Positions 17,085 to 27,632 of a stretch of DNA of 64,000 nt are shown piece after piece (position 1 is the stretch's first letter; each line of letters begins with the position of its first letter). This DNA comes from JBFLVU01 sp964589625 (GTDB lineage Bacteria; Acidobacteriota; UBA4820; DSQY01). The notes beneath the pieces are model-generated. The model was given only the letters and a program-made list of their open reading frames with translations. It had not been told where the DNA came from and ran no database searches. Location: the NCBI GenBank assembly GCA_964589625.1, contig CAZPSH010000014.1:8353-72352 (forward strand). The letters are read 5' to 3'. A program made the position numbers and the translations under genes.

Positions 17085-18970
17085 GGGACGTGGTGGTGGG
17101 GACGGCGGGTCACATCGACCACGGAAAAACCCTTCTGGTGAAGGCCCTCACGGGAATCGACGCGGACCGGTGGGAGGAGGAAAAGCGCCGGGGCATCACC
17201 CTGGACATCGGATTCGCCACCCTCGAGACCCCGGAGGGAACCCTCCACTTCGTCGATCTTCCGGGCCACGAGCGTTTCATCAAGAACATGCTGGCCGGGG
17301 CCACGGGCATAGACCTCTGCCTCCTCGTGGTGGCGGCGGACGAGTCGGTTATGCCCCAGACGGTCGAGCACGCGGAAATCCTCGGGCTTCTCGGCGTGTC
17401 CCGCGGCGTCGTGGCCCTGAACAAGGTGGACCTCGTGGACGGGGAAACGCGCGAATTGGCCCTCCTGGAGATCTCCGAATTCCTGGATGCCCACGGCCTC
17501 GGGCGCCTCCCCGTGGTCCCCGTGAGCGCCACCTCCGGAGAGGGCCTGGACGCCCTCCGGGAGGCCCTGTTTCGGGAGGCTTCCCTCTGCCCCGCACCGC
17601 CGGCGGACCGGCCCTTTCGGCTTCCCGTGGACCGCACCTTCCCCGTGAAGGGCTTCGGGACGGTCGTGACGGGGACGTGCATCGACGGGTCCGTGAAGGT
17701 GGAGGACGCGGTGGAGGTCCTGCCCGCGGGCACGGAGAGCCGGGTGCGAGGGCTCCAGATTTTCGGCAAGCCGGTGGAGTCCGCTCGGGCGGGCCAGCGG
17801 GTGGCGGTCAACCTTTCGGACATCCACCACGCGGAGCTGAGGCGCGGAGACCTCCTGGGCCGGCCCGGCACGGTGTGGCCCACCCACCTCCTCGACGTGA
17901 GCCTGGCCGTCCTGCCCTCGGCGAAGAGGCCCCTCAAGACGGGGGCGGTCTGCACCCTCCACCTCCACACCCAGGAGGTGGAGGCCCACGTGCACCTCGC
18001 GGAGGCGGCTGCGCTGGCACCCGGAGAGGAGGGCCTCGCCCAGCTTCGGTGCCCAGAGAAGGTGTGCGCCTGGCCGCAGGACCGGTTCATCCTCCGCCTT
18101 CCCTCCCCGGCGCGGACCGTGGCCGGCGGCGAGGTCCTCCTGCCGGCCCGGCGCCGTGCGCGATGGCGGCGCGGGCGGGACCGCGCCGTGGGCGAGGCCC
18201 TGCGGGCGAGGGATGCGCTGGGGGCCATGCTCGTGGAAGCGGGTCCCGCCGGGCTTTCCCCTAGGGACGGCGTGGCGCGGCTGGGAGTGACGCCCGAGCG
18301 CCTGGAGGCCCTCTCGGCGGCGGGAGAGAAGGCGGGAACGCTGGTGAAATGGGGAGGAGGAACCTGGTGGCTCGATGCCGGGGAGGCCTCGGGGTGGCTC
18401 GACCGCGCCTCGGCTTGGCTGAAGACGCGCCACGAGGGCAAGGCGCCCGTGGATTCGATCCCCCGCCAGGAGCTCCTGGGCCGGTGGAGCCGGATGCTTG
18501 GGCCGGCCCGCTGCGAAGCGCTCCTTCAGGCCCTGGTTGCGCTCGGGCGTGTGGAATTGGACGGGGACCGCGTGCGCCCCGCCGGCCACCGCGTGACCCT
18601 CACCGCGCCCCAGCGGGCCGCCTGGGACGGGATCTTGCAGAGGCTGACCGAGGCCGGCACGCGCGTCCAGACCGGCAAGGAGCTGGAGGAGGCCTTCGGT
18701 CCCTCGGTGCGGCAGGTTCTGCCCCTGCTCGTTTCGGAAGCCCGCCTGCGCCGCTTTGGGGGAGATTTCTTCATTACTCCCGCCACGCTGGACGCCCTCC
18801 GCCTGACCCTGGCCGCGTGGGGGAGGGACAAGTCGCCCCTCATCGCCGTGCCCGACTTCAAGGACCTGTTGGGCATCACCCGCAAGTACGCCATGCCCCT
18901 CCTGGTGTTCCTCGACGAGATGAAATGGACCCGGCGGGAGGGGGAGGGGAGGAGGATCCTCGTCTCGTAA
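17081..18970 (+). CDS. selB: Selenocysteine-specific translation elongation factor SelB
   Basis: 629 aa, normal SelB length. GTPase domain with GHIDHGKT (residues 10-17), DLPGHERFIKNM and NKVD, then two beta-barrel domains and a C-terminal array of winged helices (about 390-629; DFKDLLGITRKYAMPLLVFLD is the last). It delivers Sec-tRNA to UGA codons by binding the SECIS hairpin. The effector start GTAGHIDHGKT and the winged-helix end separate it from EF-Tu. SelA, SelD and tRNA-Sec are not in the window. Confidence 0.95.
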   Translation: MRDVVVGTAGHIDHGKTLLVKALTGIDADRWEEEKRRGITLDIGFATLETPEGTLHFVDLPGHERFIKNMLAGATGIDLCLLVVAADESVMPQTVEHAEILGLLGVSRGVVALNKVDLVDGETRELALLEISEFLDAHGLGRLPVVPVSATSGEGLDALREALFREASLCPAPPADRPFRLPVDRTFPVKGFGTVVTGTCIDGSVKVEDAVEVLPAGTESRVRGLQIFGKPVESARAGQRVAVNLSDIHHAELRRGDLLGRPGTVWPTHLLDVSLAVLPSAKRPLKTGAVCTLHLHTQEVEAHVHLAEAAALAPGEEGLAQLRCPEKVCAWPQDRFILRLPSPARTVAGGEVLLPARRRARWRRGRDRAVGEALRARDALGAMLVEAGPAGLSPRDGVARLGVTPERLEALSAAGEKAGTLVKWGGGTWWLDAGEASGWLDRASAWLKTRHEGKAPVDSIPRQELLGRWSRMLGPARCEALLQALVALGRVELDGDRVRPAGHRVTLTAPQRAAWDGILQRLTEAGTRVQTGKELEEAFGPSVRQVLPLLVSEARLRRFGGDFFITPATLDALRLTLAAWGRDKSPLIAVPDFKDLLGITRKYAMPLLVFLDEMKWTRREGEGRRILVS

Positions 18971-19208
18971 ACAGCTCTCGGGGCGGCGCGATGGGAACGA
19001 CGGGCGCCTCCTTCGCCTTCAGGCCGAAGGCCCTCGAAACCTGACTTCATGCAGGGCGCGTATCGTCGTGCACGATCCCTCGGGTGTCGCGCAGCCGTCA
19101 GCCGGCTCCATGGCGGGAGGAACATCCACTGGCTGCTCCCGCTCCGGGGCGGGCATTGCTATGATGGAGCCCTTCTTGGGGGGGCTCCGGCCCGCAATGG
19201 AGGAAGGC

Positions 19209-20711
19209 ATGGTCGACGTCCGCGGGAAACGTGCGTCATCGGAAGGGAAGGAGGAGGGACGGGTCCGATCCCGGGTCCTTCTCCTGATCTTGGTTCTGAC
19301 GGTATTGGCCTTTAGTACTACAGGGTGGCTCGCCTCCGAAGGAGGGCCCGCTGCGCAGGGGCACCGGTCCATCGGGGAGGTACTCCCCCTCTGGTCGGTC
19401 CTGCCTTTCGTCGGGATCCTCCTCTCCATCGCCCTGTTTCCCCTTCTGGCCCCCCATTTCTGGCACCATCACTATCCCAAAGTCTCCCTGGCCTGGGGAC
19501 TCCTGTTCCTGCTCCCGTTTCTCCTGGCCTTCCGCGGAGAGGCAGGCCACGAGACGCTTCACATTTTCCTTATTGACTACGTACCCTTCATCATCCTCCT
19601 GTGGGGCCTGTTCACCGTCTCCGGCGGGATCGTGGTGCGGGGCACCCTGGCGGGCACTCCGGGCGTCAACACGGCGCTCCTTGCCATCGGGACCCTGATC
19701 GCCTCGTGGACGGGCACCACGGGAGCGGCCATGCTCCTCATCCGCCCTCTCTTGAGGGCCAACGCGGCGCGGAGGCACAAGGTCCACGTGATCGTCTTCT
19801 TCATCTTCCTGGTGGCCAACATCGGCGGTTCCCTCACGCCCCTTGGGGATCCGCCCCTCTTCCTCGGTTTCCTCCACGGCGTTCCCTTCTTCTGGACGAT
19901 GAAGCTCCTTCCCGTGATGGGCGCGGCCTCCGCCGTCCTGTTGGTCCTCTTCTACGTGCTGGACCGCCACTACTACAAAAAGGAGGATCCGCAGGCCGAG
20001 GCCGGCCAGGGCGGAGAAAAGGTTCCCCTTCGCGTGGACGGGCTCGTGAACCTCCTCTTCCTCGGGGGCATTCTGGGAGGCGTGCTCCTCTCCGGCTTCT
20101 GGCGGCCGGGGGCGTTTTCCCTCCTCGGCATCCACATGGAGACCCAGAACCTCGTGCGGGATGCCATCATTCTGGCCATGGGGGGTCTCTCCCTGTGGGC
20201 TACTCCGAAGGCGCTCCGGGACGACAACGGCTTCACATGGGAGCCCATCCGTGAAGTGGCCATCCTCTTCGCCGGGATCTTCGCCACCATCATCCCAGCC
20301 CTGGCTATCTTGAAAGCCGGCGAGCAGGGCCACCTGGCCTTCCTGATCCGGTCCGTGAAAGAGCCGTGGCAGTTCTTCTGGGCGGCGGGGGGGCTCTCGT
20401 CCTTCCTGGACAACGCCCCGACCTACCTCACCTTCTTCAACATGCAGTTGGGGCGCTTCTATCCGGGGTTGCCCGAAGCCCTGGCCGTACCCCAGTTGAT
20501 TTCGGAAAACGTCGTGTACCTGAAGGCGGTGGCCGCCGGAGCCGTCTTTATGGGAGCGAACACGTACATCGGCAACGCCCCGAACTTCATGGTGCGCTCC
20601 ATCGCCGAAGAGGCGGGCGTGGACATGCCCTCCTTTTTCGGCTACATGTTCAAGTGGTCCATCCCCGTCCTGATCCCGCTCTTCGTGGGCATCGGGCTTA
20701 TCTTCTTCTGA
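19209..20711 (+). CDS. NhaD-type Na+/H+ antiporter family protein
   Basis: 500 aa, about 12 transmembrane helices, ion-transporter superfamily. Recognisable segments are GTLIASWTGTTGAAMLLIRP, ANIGGSLTPLGDPPLFLGF and SSFLDNAPTYLTFFNMQLG. These are typical of a clade of NhaD-like sodium:proton antiporters in the inner membrane. The ATG at 19209 has a GGAGGAA site 4 bases before; the frame is open further upstream without family similarity. The next gene follows after 15 bases. Confidence 0.82.
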   Translation: MVDVRGKRASSEGKEEGRVRSRVLLLILVLTVLAFSTTGWLASEGGPAAQGHRSIGEVLPLWSVLPFVGILLSIALFPLLAPHFWHHHYPKVSLAWGLLFLLPFLLAFRGEAGHETLHIFLIDYVPFIILLWGLFTVSGGIVVRGTLAGTPGVNTALLAIGTLIASWTGTTGAAMLLIRPLLRANAARRHKVHVIVFFIFLVANIGGSLTPLGDPPLFLGFLHGVPFFWTMKLLPVMGAASAVLLVLFYVLDRHYYKKEDPQAEAGQGGEKVPLRVDGLVNLLFLGGILGGVLLSGFWRPGAFSLLGIHMETQNLVRDAIILAMGGLSLWATPKALRDDNGFTWEPIREVAILFAGIFATIIPALAILKAGEQGHLAFLIRSVKEPWQFFWAAGGLSSFLDNAPTYLTFFNMQLGRFYPGLPEALAVPQLISENVVYLKAVAAGAVFMGANTYIGNAPNFMVRSIAEEAGVDMPSFFGYMFKWSIPVLIPLFVGIGLIFF

Positions 20712-20726
20712 ACGGGAGGCTCAGCC

Positions 20727-21314
20727 ATGGCGGCCAAGTACTGGGAACTGGTGATCGACGGCCCGAAGGGGTGGGACCTCGGGTTCCTCCGGGGGTACCT
20801 ATTGGGGAAGGGCCTGGACGGGAACCTCGTGGACCTGGAAGCGGAGGGCTTCGACTGTGAGCCCTACCGCGAGAAGATCCGCGAACTCTTGAATCCGGAA
20901 CAGGACACCCTTCATGTGGCCGTGCCCGAGGGCGCCCTCGACGGCGTGACGGAGGCCCTGGGCGAGTCGGCGGCGGCGGGCCGCCCCATGACCCTGCGCC
21001 ACCAGCGGCCCCTGGCCGGGGCCAGCTTCGGCTTTTCCCTGCGCGTCTACTCGCGCGAGCACGGAGCCCGCTTTCTCGCTTTCTTTCGGAATCTGCCCGC
21101 CGGGGCCCGGCTCGTGGAGGAAGAGCCCCTTCGGGAGAAGCAGGACCCCGAGTCCAAAGGGGTGGAGCTGTACGCGCCCTCCCACGACTACGAACTGACC
21201 GGCCGCGGACGGGTGGAGGGAGCCTTCGATGCCGTACTGGAGGCCTACCGCTTCTGCCGGAGGGAAGACCTCATCCACCAGGAACGGGCCCAATTGTCGG
21301 AAGAGGATTCCTGA
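20727..21314 (+). CDS. Conserved-looking hypothetical protein, 195 aa
   Basis: Soluble protein with no signal peptide or membrane segment; ATG preceded by GGGAGG. Starts MAAKYWELVIDGPKGW and is mixed alpha/beta with many acidic residues. I do not recognise the family. It lies 15 bases after the antiporter gene and is probably co-transcribed. The stretch near residues 90-110 (RPLAGASFGFSLRVYSREHG) resembles a two-strand core, but that is not enough to assign a fold. Confidence 0.6.
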   Translation: MAAKYWELVIDGPKGWDLGFLRGYLLGKGLDGNLVDLEAEGFDCEPYREKIRELLNPEQDTLHVAVPEGALDGVTEALGESAAAGRPMTLRHQRPLAGASFGFSLRVYSREHGARFLAFFRNLPAGARLVEEEPLREKQDPESKGVELYAPSHDYELTGRGRVEGAFDAVLEAYRFCRREDLIHQERAQLSEEDS

Positions 21315-21347
21315 GACATCCCGAAGACCAGGAGCGCACGAACGCGA

Positions 21348-21373
21348 AGCGGCCCCCCATTAGGCGGGCCGCT
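21348..21373. terminator. Bidirectional hairpin between convergent genes
   Basis: AGCGGCCC pairs with GGGCCGCT (8 bp, 10-base loop) between the 195-aa gene and hppA, which converge here. No strong T-tract on either side. Confidence 0.45.
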
Positions 21374-21396
21374 CGCTGTCAAATGCCAGGCCCCGC

Positions 21397-23631
<2,235 letters not shown>

Positions 23632-23676
23632 GCGACTCCTCCTCCCGAACGGCTAACGAATACCTGGTTAAAAGGC

Positions 23677-23737
23677 GTTCCCCCCTGGAACCACAAGCGG
23701 GTTCGCCGCTTGTGCAAATGGTCGCACATGCATTTGC
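23677..23737 (-). promoter_or_regulatory. Candidate structured 5' leader of hppA
   Basis: Three inverted repeats lie end to end upstream of the hppA ribosome site. In transcript order: GCAAATG/CATTTGC (10-base loop), CACAAGCGG/CCGCTTGTG (5-base loop, 9 bp perfect) and GTTCC/GGAAC (5-base loop). The first two share one base, so they may compete or stack. I know no riboswitch class that matches. It could be a protein-binding operator instead. Confidence 0.4.
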
Positions 23738-23897
23738 CCCGGGTAAAGATTCCCCCATTTTGTGCAGAAGGCTAGGGGAAAACGCCCCGCCTGCCCGCCG
23801 GCCAGCCCGCGCGGGCGCGAACCTCGAGGGTCCGGGGTCCCTTCCGGAGCCATTGGAGTCGGGGAAAAGGATTTAGAAATCAGCGCGGTAGAAAGGC

Positions 23898-23933
23898 CGA
23901 GGCGGAGGACCCGGCCGGGCTTCCTCCGCCTCG
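23898..23933 (-). terminator. Terminator of the TonB/ExbBD operon
   Basis: A perfect 12-bp stem (CGAGGCGGAGGA with TCCTCCGCCTCG) around a 12-base loop, followed leftward by GCCTTTCT. It lies 43 bases after the last exbD stop. Confidence 0.65.
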
Positions 23934-23976
23934 AAGTGATACAGAATGTTTCAGGCCGGTTTGGAGCGGCCCAACG

Positions 23977-24381
23977 TTAGTTCAGGACGAACCCGATGGT
24001 TTCGACCTTGCCGGGGCCGCGGGCGATGTCCAGGGCCTTCACCACGGATTCGTAGGGGGCCTTGTCGTCCACGTCCACGAAGAGGACCTTGTCCGCGCGT
24101 GTGGCGAAGATGGCGCCGAGCCGTTCGCCCAGGTCCTGCAGGGTGACGGGTTGACGGTTGATGGACATGCCGCTGCCGGCGTCGATTTGCAGCACGATCG
24201 CGTTGCTCTGGCTTGGGTTGGTGGATGGAGGCGCCTTGGGGGGCACCTGGGTCGTGAAGCCCTTCTGGAGGATGGGCGTGATCACCATGAAGATGATGAT
24301 CAGCACCAGGAGGATGTCCACCAGCGGCGTCACGTTGATGTCGGACATGGCGCCGTGGCCTTTGGAGACGTTCATCGACAT
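23977..24381 (-). CDS. exbD: ExbD/TolR-family protein (second copy)
   Basis: 134 aa. Short cytoplasmic N-terminus, one transmembrane helix with the conserved Asp in INVTPLVDILLVLIIIF, and a periplasmic domain (about 55-134). With ExbB it forms the proton-driven motor that energises TonB. It is the last gene of the operon, 15 bases after the first exbD. Two different ExbD copies often pair as heteromers or serve alternative partners; here their periplasmic halves are quite dissimilar. Confidence 0.9.
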   Translation of the reverse strand: MSMNVSKGHGAMSDINVTPLVDILLVLIIIFMVITPILQKGFTTQVPPKAPPSTNPSQSNAIVLQIDAGSGMSINRQPVTLQDLGERLGAIFATRADKVLFVDVDDKAPYESVVKALDIARGPGKVETIGFVLN

Positions 24382-24396
24382 GGGACCGCGCCTCCC

Positions 24397-24873
24397 TTAG
24401 CTCTTTCCCGCCGTGCCGGAGGCGACGGCCCCCGCGGCGTTACCGGTGACGGGATTGCCCTTTTCATCCACGTGCTGGGCCACCAACCCGACGCCCTTGA
24501 ATCCCACCGACTGGACGGTGCGGAGCACGTCCTTGACGTAGACGAACTCCACGCGCTTGTCCGCCTTGATGTACACGTCGCGACCGGGGTTCCGGGCGTA
24601 GTCCTCCTGGAGGCTCTCCTGGAGGACGTCGCCGGGGATCCACTTGGCTCCGTACCAGAGCTTGCCGTCCTCCTGGAGGGAGATGTTGATGTTGCTCTCC
24701 TTCTCGGGCTGGGCCTCGGGATTCCTGGCGTTGGGGAGATTGACCGGGACGCCCTTCTGCAGCAGAGGGGTGACCACCATGAAGATGATCAGGAGCACCA
24801 GGCACACGTCCGCGAAGGGCGTGATGTTGATGTCGGCGTTCAGACTCTTCTTTTCGCCAACGTTCATGCTCAT
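24397..24873 (-). CDS. exbD: ExbD/TolR-family protein (first copy)
   Basis: 158 aa. Transmembrane helix with the functional Asp in INITPFADVCLVLLIIF, then a periplasmic domain (KADKRVEFVYVKDVLRTVQ). The C-terminal 25 residues are a Gly/Ala-rich tail absent from the second copy. Motor component working with ExbB and TonB in the inner membrane. It follows exbB by 19 bases. Confidence 0.9.
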   Translation of the reverse strand: MSMNVGEKKSLNADINITPFADVCLVLLIIFMVVTPLLQKGVPVNLPNARNPEAQPEKESNINISLQEDGKLWYGAKWIPGDVLQESLQEDYARNPGRDVYIKADKRVEFVYVKDVLRTVQSVGFKGVGLVAQHVDEKGNPVTGNAAGAVASGTAGKS

Positions 24874-24892
24874 GGCGACCTCCCGAAAAGAC

Positions 24893-25567
24893 CTACTTCT
24901 CCTCGATGCCGGTGACCTTCACGAAGTGGTCCAGCAGCTCCGAGGCCGAGTTGCTCATCTCGATGGAAATGAGGTCGGCCTTGTCCGTGAAGTAGTTGTA
25001 GAACCACACGGCGGGCACGGCGACGAAGAGGCCGAAGGCAGTGGTCACGAGGGCCTCGGCGATGCCGCCGGCCACGGCGCCAATGCCGCCCGAGCCGGAG
25101 AGGGCCATGCCGCGGAAGGCGTTGATGATGCCGACGACGGTGCCGAAGAGGCCGACGAAGGGGGCCGTCGCGCCGATGGTGGCGAGGGTGCCGAAGCCGC
25201 GCTTCATGTCCGAGGCGGTCTTCACGGTGGCCCGCTCGATGGCGCGCCGGGAGGCCTCGATCACGTTGTAGTCGACCTTGGCGGAAGACTCGGCCTTGAA
25301 CTCGAGGAGCGCGGCGGAAAAGACCTTCGCCAGGTGGCTGTTCTTGAACTTCTTGGCGAGATCGATGCACTCGTCGATCTTGTTCTGCTTAAGGAGTCCG
25401 CCCACCTTCGTGATGAACTGGAGCGATTCCTTCTTCGCGGAACGGAAGATGATGTACCGGTCAATGAACACCCAGATGGACAGGAGGTTCATGAAGACGA
25501 GCAAGATCGCCACGCCCTTGGCCAGCCATCCCATCTCGTGCCAGAGGTCAATGATATTGAAACTCAT
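24893..25567 (-). CDS. exbB: ExbB/TolQ-family proton channel protein
   Basis: 224 aa with three transmembrane helices. The MotA/TolQ/ExbB signature runs through ATIGATAPFVGLFGTVVGII and ALVTTAFGLFVAVPAVWFYN. It forms the pentameric channel of the Ton motor. The N-terminal periplasmic extension found in some ExbB proteins is missing. It lies between tonB (37 bases upstream) and two exbD genes. Confidence 0.93.
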   Translation of the reverse strand: MSFNIIDLWHEMGWLAKGVAILLVFMNLLSIWVFIDRYIIFRSAKKESLQFITKVGGLLKQNKIDECIDLAKKFKNSHLAKVFSAALLEFKAESSAKVDYNVIEASRRAIERATVKTASDMKRGFGTLATIGATAPFVGLFGTVVGIINAFRGMALSGSGGIGAVAGGIAEALVTTAFGLFVAVPAVWFYNYFTDKADLISIEMSNSASELLDHFVKVTGIEEK

Positions 25568-25604
25568 TGCGCGGACTCCTTTCTGACGAATACCAACCGC
25601 AACC

Positions 25605-26327
25605 CTACCTGCTCGCAGAGAAATTGATCGTCACGATCCAGAACACCGAGACCCGCTGACCGGCCTCGGTCGTTGGGGGGGAGTACTTCCATTTGCGGAC
25701 CGCGTCCAGGGCGGCCTCGTTGAAGATCTGGTTGTTGGACTGCAGGACGCGGGCGTTTTCGACCTCGCCGTTCTCGTTGATGATGATCTCCATGACGACG
25801 CGCCCCGAAAGGCCCATGGCCTGCGCGGCCGGCGGGTAGGTGGGATTGATCTGCCGGACCAGCTTGGGCTGGCGGATGGAGCCCATGGGGAGGATCTTCT
25901 TCTCCTGGCTGCCCAGCGGCCCGCCGCCGAGGACGCCGCCGAGGACGCCGCCTTCGACGCCGCCTTCGACGCCGCCTTCGACGCCGCCCTCACCCCCCAC
26001 GGCGCCGGCGGGCATCGGGGGGGGGATATTCTCGGGCACCACCGTCGGGGCCACGAGCTTGTTGGGATCGATGGGCGGCGGCGCCTGCACCTTGGTGGTC
26101 GAGATTTTCGGCGGAGCCGGAGGCGGGGGCGGGGGCGGAGGCGGGGGCGCCGAGCTGAAGAACGAAACGACGATGGGCGGGGGCTGAAGGACGTCCTGGG
26201 CGTAGATGCTGTAGAGGACGAGGCCCGAGATGAGGACTACGTGGAACACCACCGCCACCGGGAAGGAGTAGACCTTCACCTTCGACGGCTTCGGCTTTTT
26301 GGTCTCGACTAGGGATTCCTCAAACAT
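25605..26327 (-). CDS. tonB: TonB-family energy transducer with Pro and Gly-Val repeats
   Basis: 240 aa. N-terminal membrane anchor (about 22-45), a poly-Pro run (about residues 60-70), a Gly-rich spacer with three GGVE units and GGVL units (about 110-135), and a C-terminal TonB domain (about 150-240; NPTYPPAAQAMGLSGRVV, ALDAVRKWKYSP). It carries motor energy to outer-membrane TonB-dependent receptors. The Gly-Val spacer in place of a longer Pro/Lys spacer is unusual. It follows the TPR lipoprotein gene by 11 bases. Confidence 0.92.
   Translation of the reverse strand: MFEESLVETKKPKPSKVKVYSFPVAVVFHVVLISGLVLYSIYAQDVLQPPPIVVSFFSSAPPPPPPPPPPAPPKISTTKVQAPPPIDPNKLVAPTVVPENIPPPMPAGAVGGEGGVEGGVEGGVEGGVLGGVLGGGPLGSQEKKILPMGSIRQPKLVRQINPTYPPAAQAMGLSGRVVMEIIINENGEVENARVLQSNNQIFNEAALDAVRKWKYSPPTTEAGQRVSVFWIVTINFSASR
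25927..25990 (-). repeat. 12-bp tandem repeat inside tonB
   Basis: About five copies of a 12-mer (plus-strand ACGCCGCCTTCG and the variant ACGCCGCCGAGG) encode the GGVE/GGVL spacer of TonB. Being in multiples of 12 bases, length changes stay in frame. Confidence 0.85.
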
Positions 26328-26338
26328 TGAACACCTCG

Positions 26339-27256
26339 TCAGTTAGCGGCGGCCGGGGAGGGCGTCGAGGGAGGGGGCGTGGTGCCGGGCTTGTAGGTCC
26401 CCTTGCGGATGGCGAGGGCGATGTCGCGCTCCTGGTCGGCCATCCGGGTGAACTCGTCGGCCTGGGCGAGGAGGTCCCTCTTGAGACGCCGGTCCTTCTC
26501 GTTCTCGGCGGCGTTCTTGGCGAACTTGGCCTTCTCGCGGAAGAGGAGGTTCTTGAAGAGGTGCCCGTTGAAATTCATGGGGTCCAGGCGCAGGGCCTTG
26601 TCGAGGGCCTGCATCCCGCTGTCCACGATCTGGGAGCGCTTCTCGTCGGGGTCCTGGTTGTTGTACGAACGGTTCCAGCAGAGGGCGCCGATGAAGAGCC
26701 AGCCGTTGGGGTCGGTGGGCGTGAGCTCGGCCTTCAGCTTCGAGTATTCGAGGGACTTCTCGAAGTTGCCCATCTTGCCGTACATGATGGAGAGGGTTTG
26801 GACGATGCGCGAGTCCTTGGGGTCCTTGCGGAGCTCCTGCTCGTAGAACTTCACGCCCTGCTCCAGGCGGTTCTGGTTGATGTAGAGGTTGATGATGTAG
26901 TCCTGGACGTAGTCATCTTTCCCCACGATGTCCAGGTACTTGCGGAAAGCCTCCAGGGCCTTGTCCGTGTAACGTTCGTCTTCGGGGGCCTTGGATCCGG
27001 GCTCGACGAGGCTCCAGTAGGAGTACGCCAGGTACTTCCAGTTGTCGGCCCTTCGGGGGTTGATCTTGAGGGCGGCGTCGAAGTTCTTGGCGGCGTCTTC
27101 ATACTTGCCGGCCTTGTAGGCCTTCGCGGCGTCCTTCATGAAGAGGTGTTCCCGGAGGGAGGAGCATCCGATGGCCGAAGCGCCCAGCCAGAGGGCCACC
27201 CCGAGCCATGCCGCCCTGCTCCCCCAACTTCGACCTTTCCATTGGCCCAAACGCAT
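26339..27256 (-). CDS. TPR-repeat lipoprotein heading the tonB operon
   Basis: 305 aa. The signal peptide ends in a lipobox (ASAIGC; Cys about residue 29), so it is lipid-anchored. Several tetratricopeptide repeats follow (AYKAGKYEDAAKNFDAALKI, YSYWSLVEPGS, FYEQELRKDPKD, LEYSKLKAELTPTDPNG), then a charged coiled-coil-like helix and a Pro/Thr/Ala-rich end. It probably scaffolds or modulates the Ton system. The start at 27256 has GGAGG 8 bases upstream; an ATG at 27301 in the same frame would push the signal peptide inward. Confidence 0.82.
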   Translation of the reverse strand: MRLGQWKGRSWGSRAAWLGVALWLGASAIGCSSLREHLFMKDAAKAYKAGKYEDAAKNFDAALKINPRRADNWKYLAYSYWSLVEPGSKAPEDERYTDKALEAFRKYLDIVGKDDYVQDYIINLYINQNRLEQGVKFYEQELRKDPKDSRIVQTLSIMYGKMGNFEKSLEYSKLKAELTPTDPNGWLFIGALCWNRSYNNQDPDEKRSQIVDSGMQALDKALRLDPMNFNGHLFKNLLFREKAKFAKNAAENEKDRRLKRDLLAQADEFTRMADQERDIALAIRKGTYKPGTTPPPSTPSPAAAN

Positions 27257-27632
27257 CGTCTTGGCCTCCTGGAGGTTTCCCCGTGACGGGAGTTGCGCCA
27301 TGTTCTCCACCTTCGCTTTCACGATAATCCGGACGTGACGGCAGACGGGGAAGGCACTCAGGTGAATCCGCGAGGGTCCGAATCGCCGAAAGCCACCCAA
27401 CCAGACCGGGCCGCCCCAAGCGGCGTGCCCAGACGCGCCAATAAACCATATTCGAGGTCGTTTGGCAAGAGGTTGGGATGATCCAGACGACCTGGGGCAA
27501 ATCCCCCAAGAAGCCGGGCCTTTGGGAGTTTGGGCGCGCATGGCCGTTCGCCCCTCCTGTGCTACGGTGGTCGGCGGGGGTTCGTCGGAACATCCCCGGC
27601 GCCCCCGCGTTGAGGTGAGACCGGAGCCGGCC
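27257..27632. other. Divergent intergenic region
   Basis: 376 bases between the TPR lipoprotein gene (leftward) and the FAD/Fe-S dehydrogenase (rightward). It contains the leftward promoter at 27440-27468. The open frames covering it are extensions of the flanking genes with no protein character. No other structure seen. Confidence 0.5.
27440..27468 (-). promoter_or_regulatory. Candidate promoter of the tonB operon
   Basis: Leftward TTGCCA (27468-27463), 17-base spacer, TTTATT (27445-27440). This would give a leader of about 175 bases before the TPR lipoprotein. The -10 match is only moderate. Confidence 0.4.

Larger units (their letters stand above)
23632..23976. other. Intergenic region between hppA and exbD
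   Basis: 345 bases without a gene. It holds the hppA leader with three stacked hairpins (23677-23737) and a terminator for the ExbD operon at 23898-23933. The hppA promoter must lie between them; I see no good -35/-10 pair. Confidence 0.6.

Noticed and set aside
25927..25990. Tandem repeats in tonB as a CRISPR-like array
   Set aside because: Repeats are 12 bases without spacers and encode a protein spacer.
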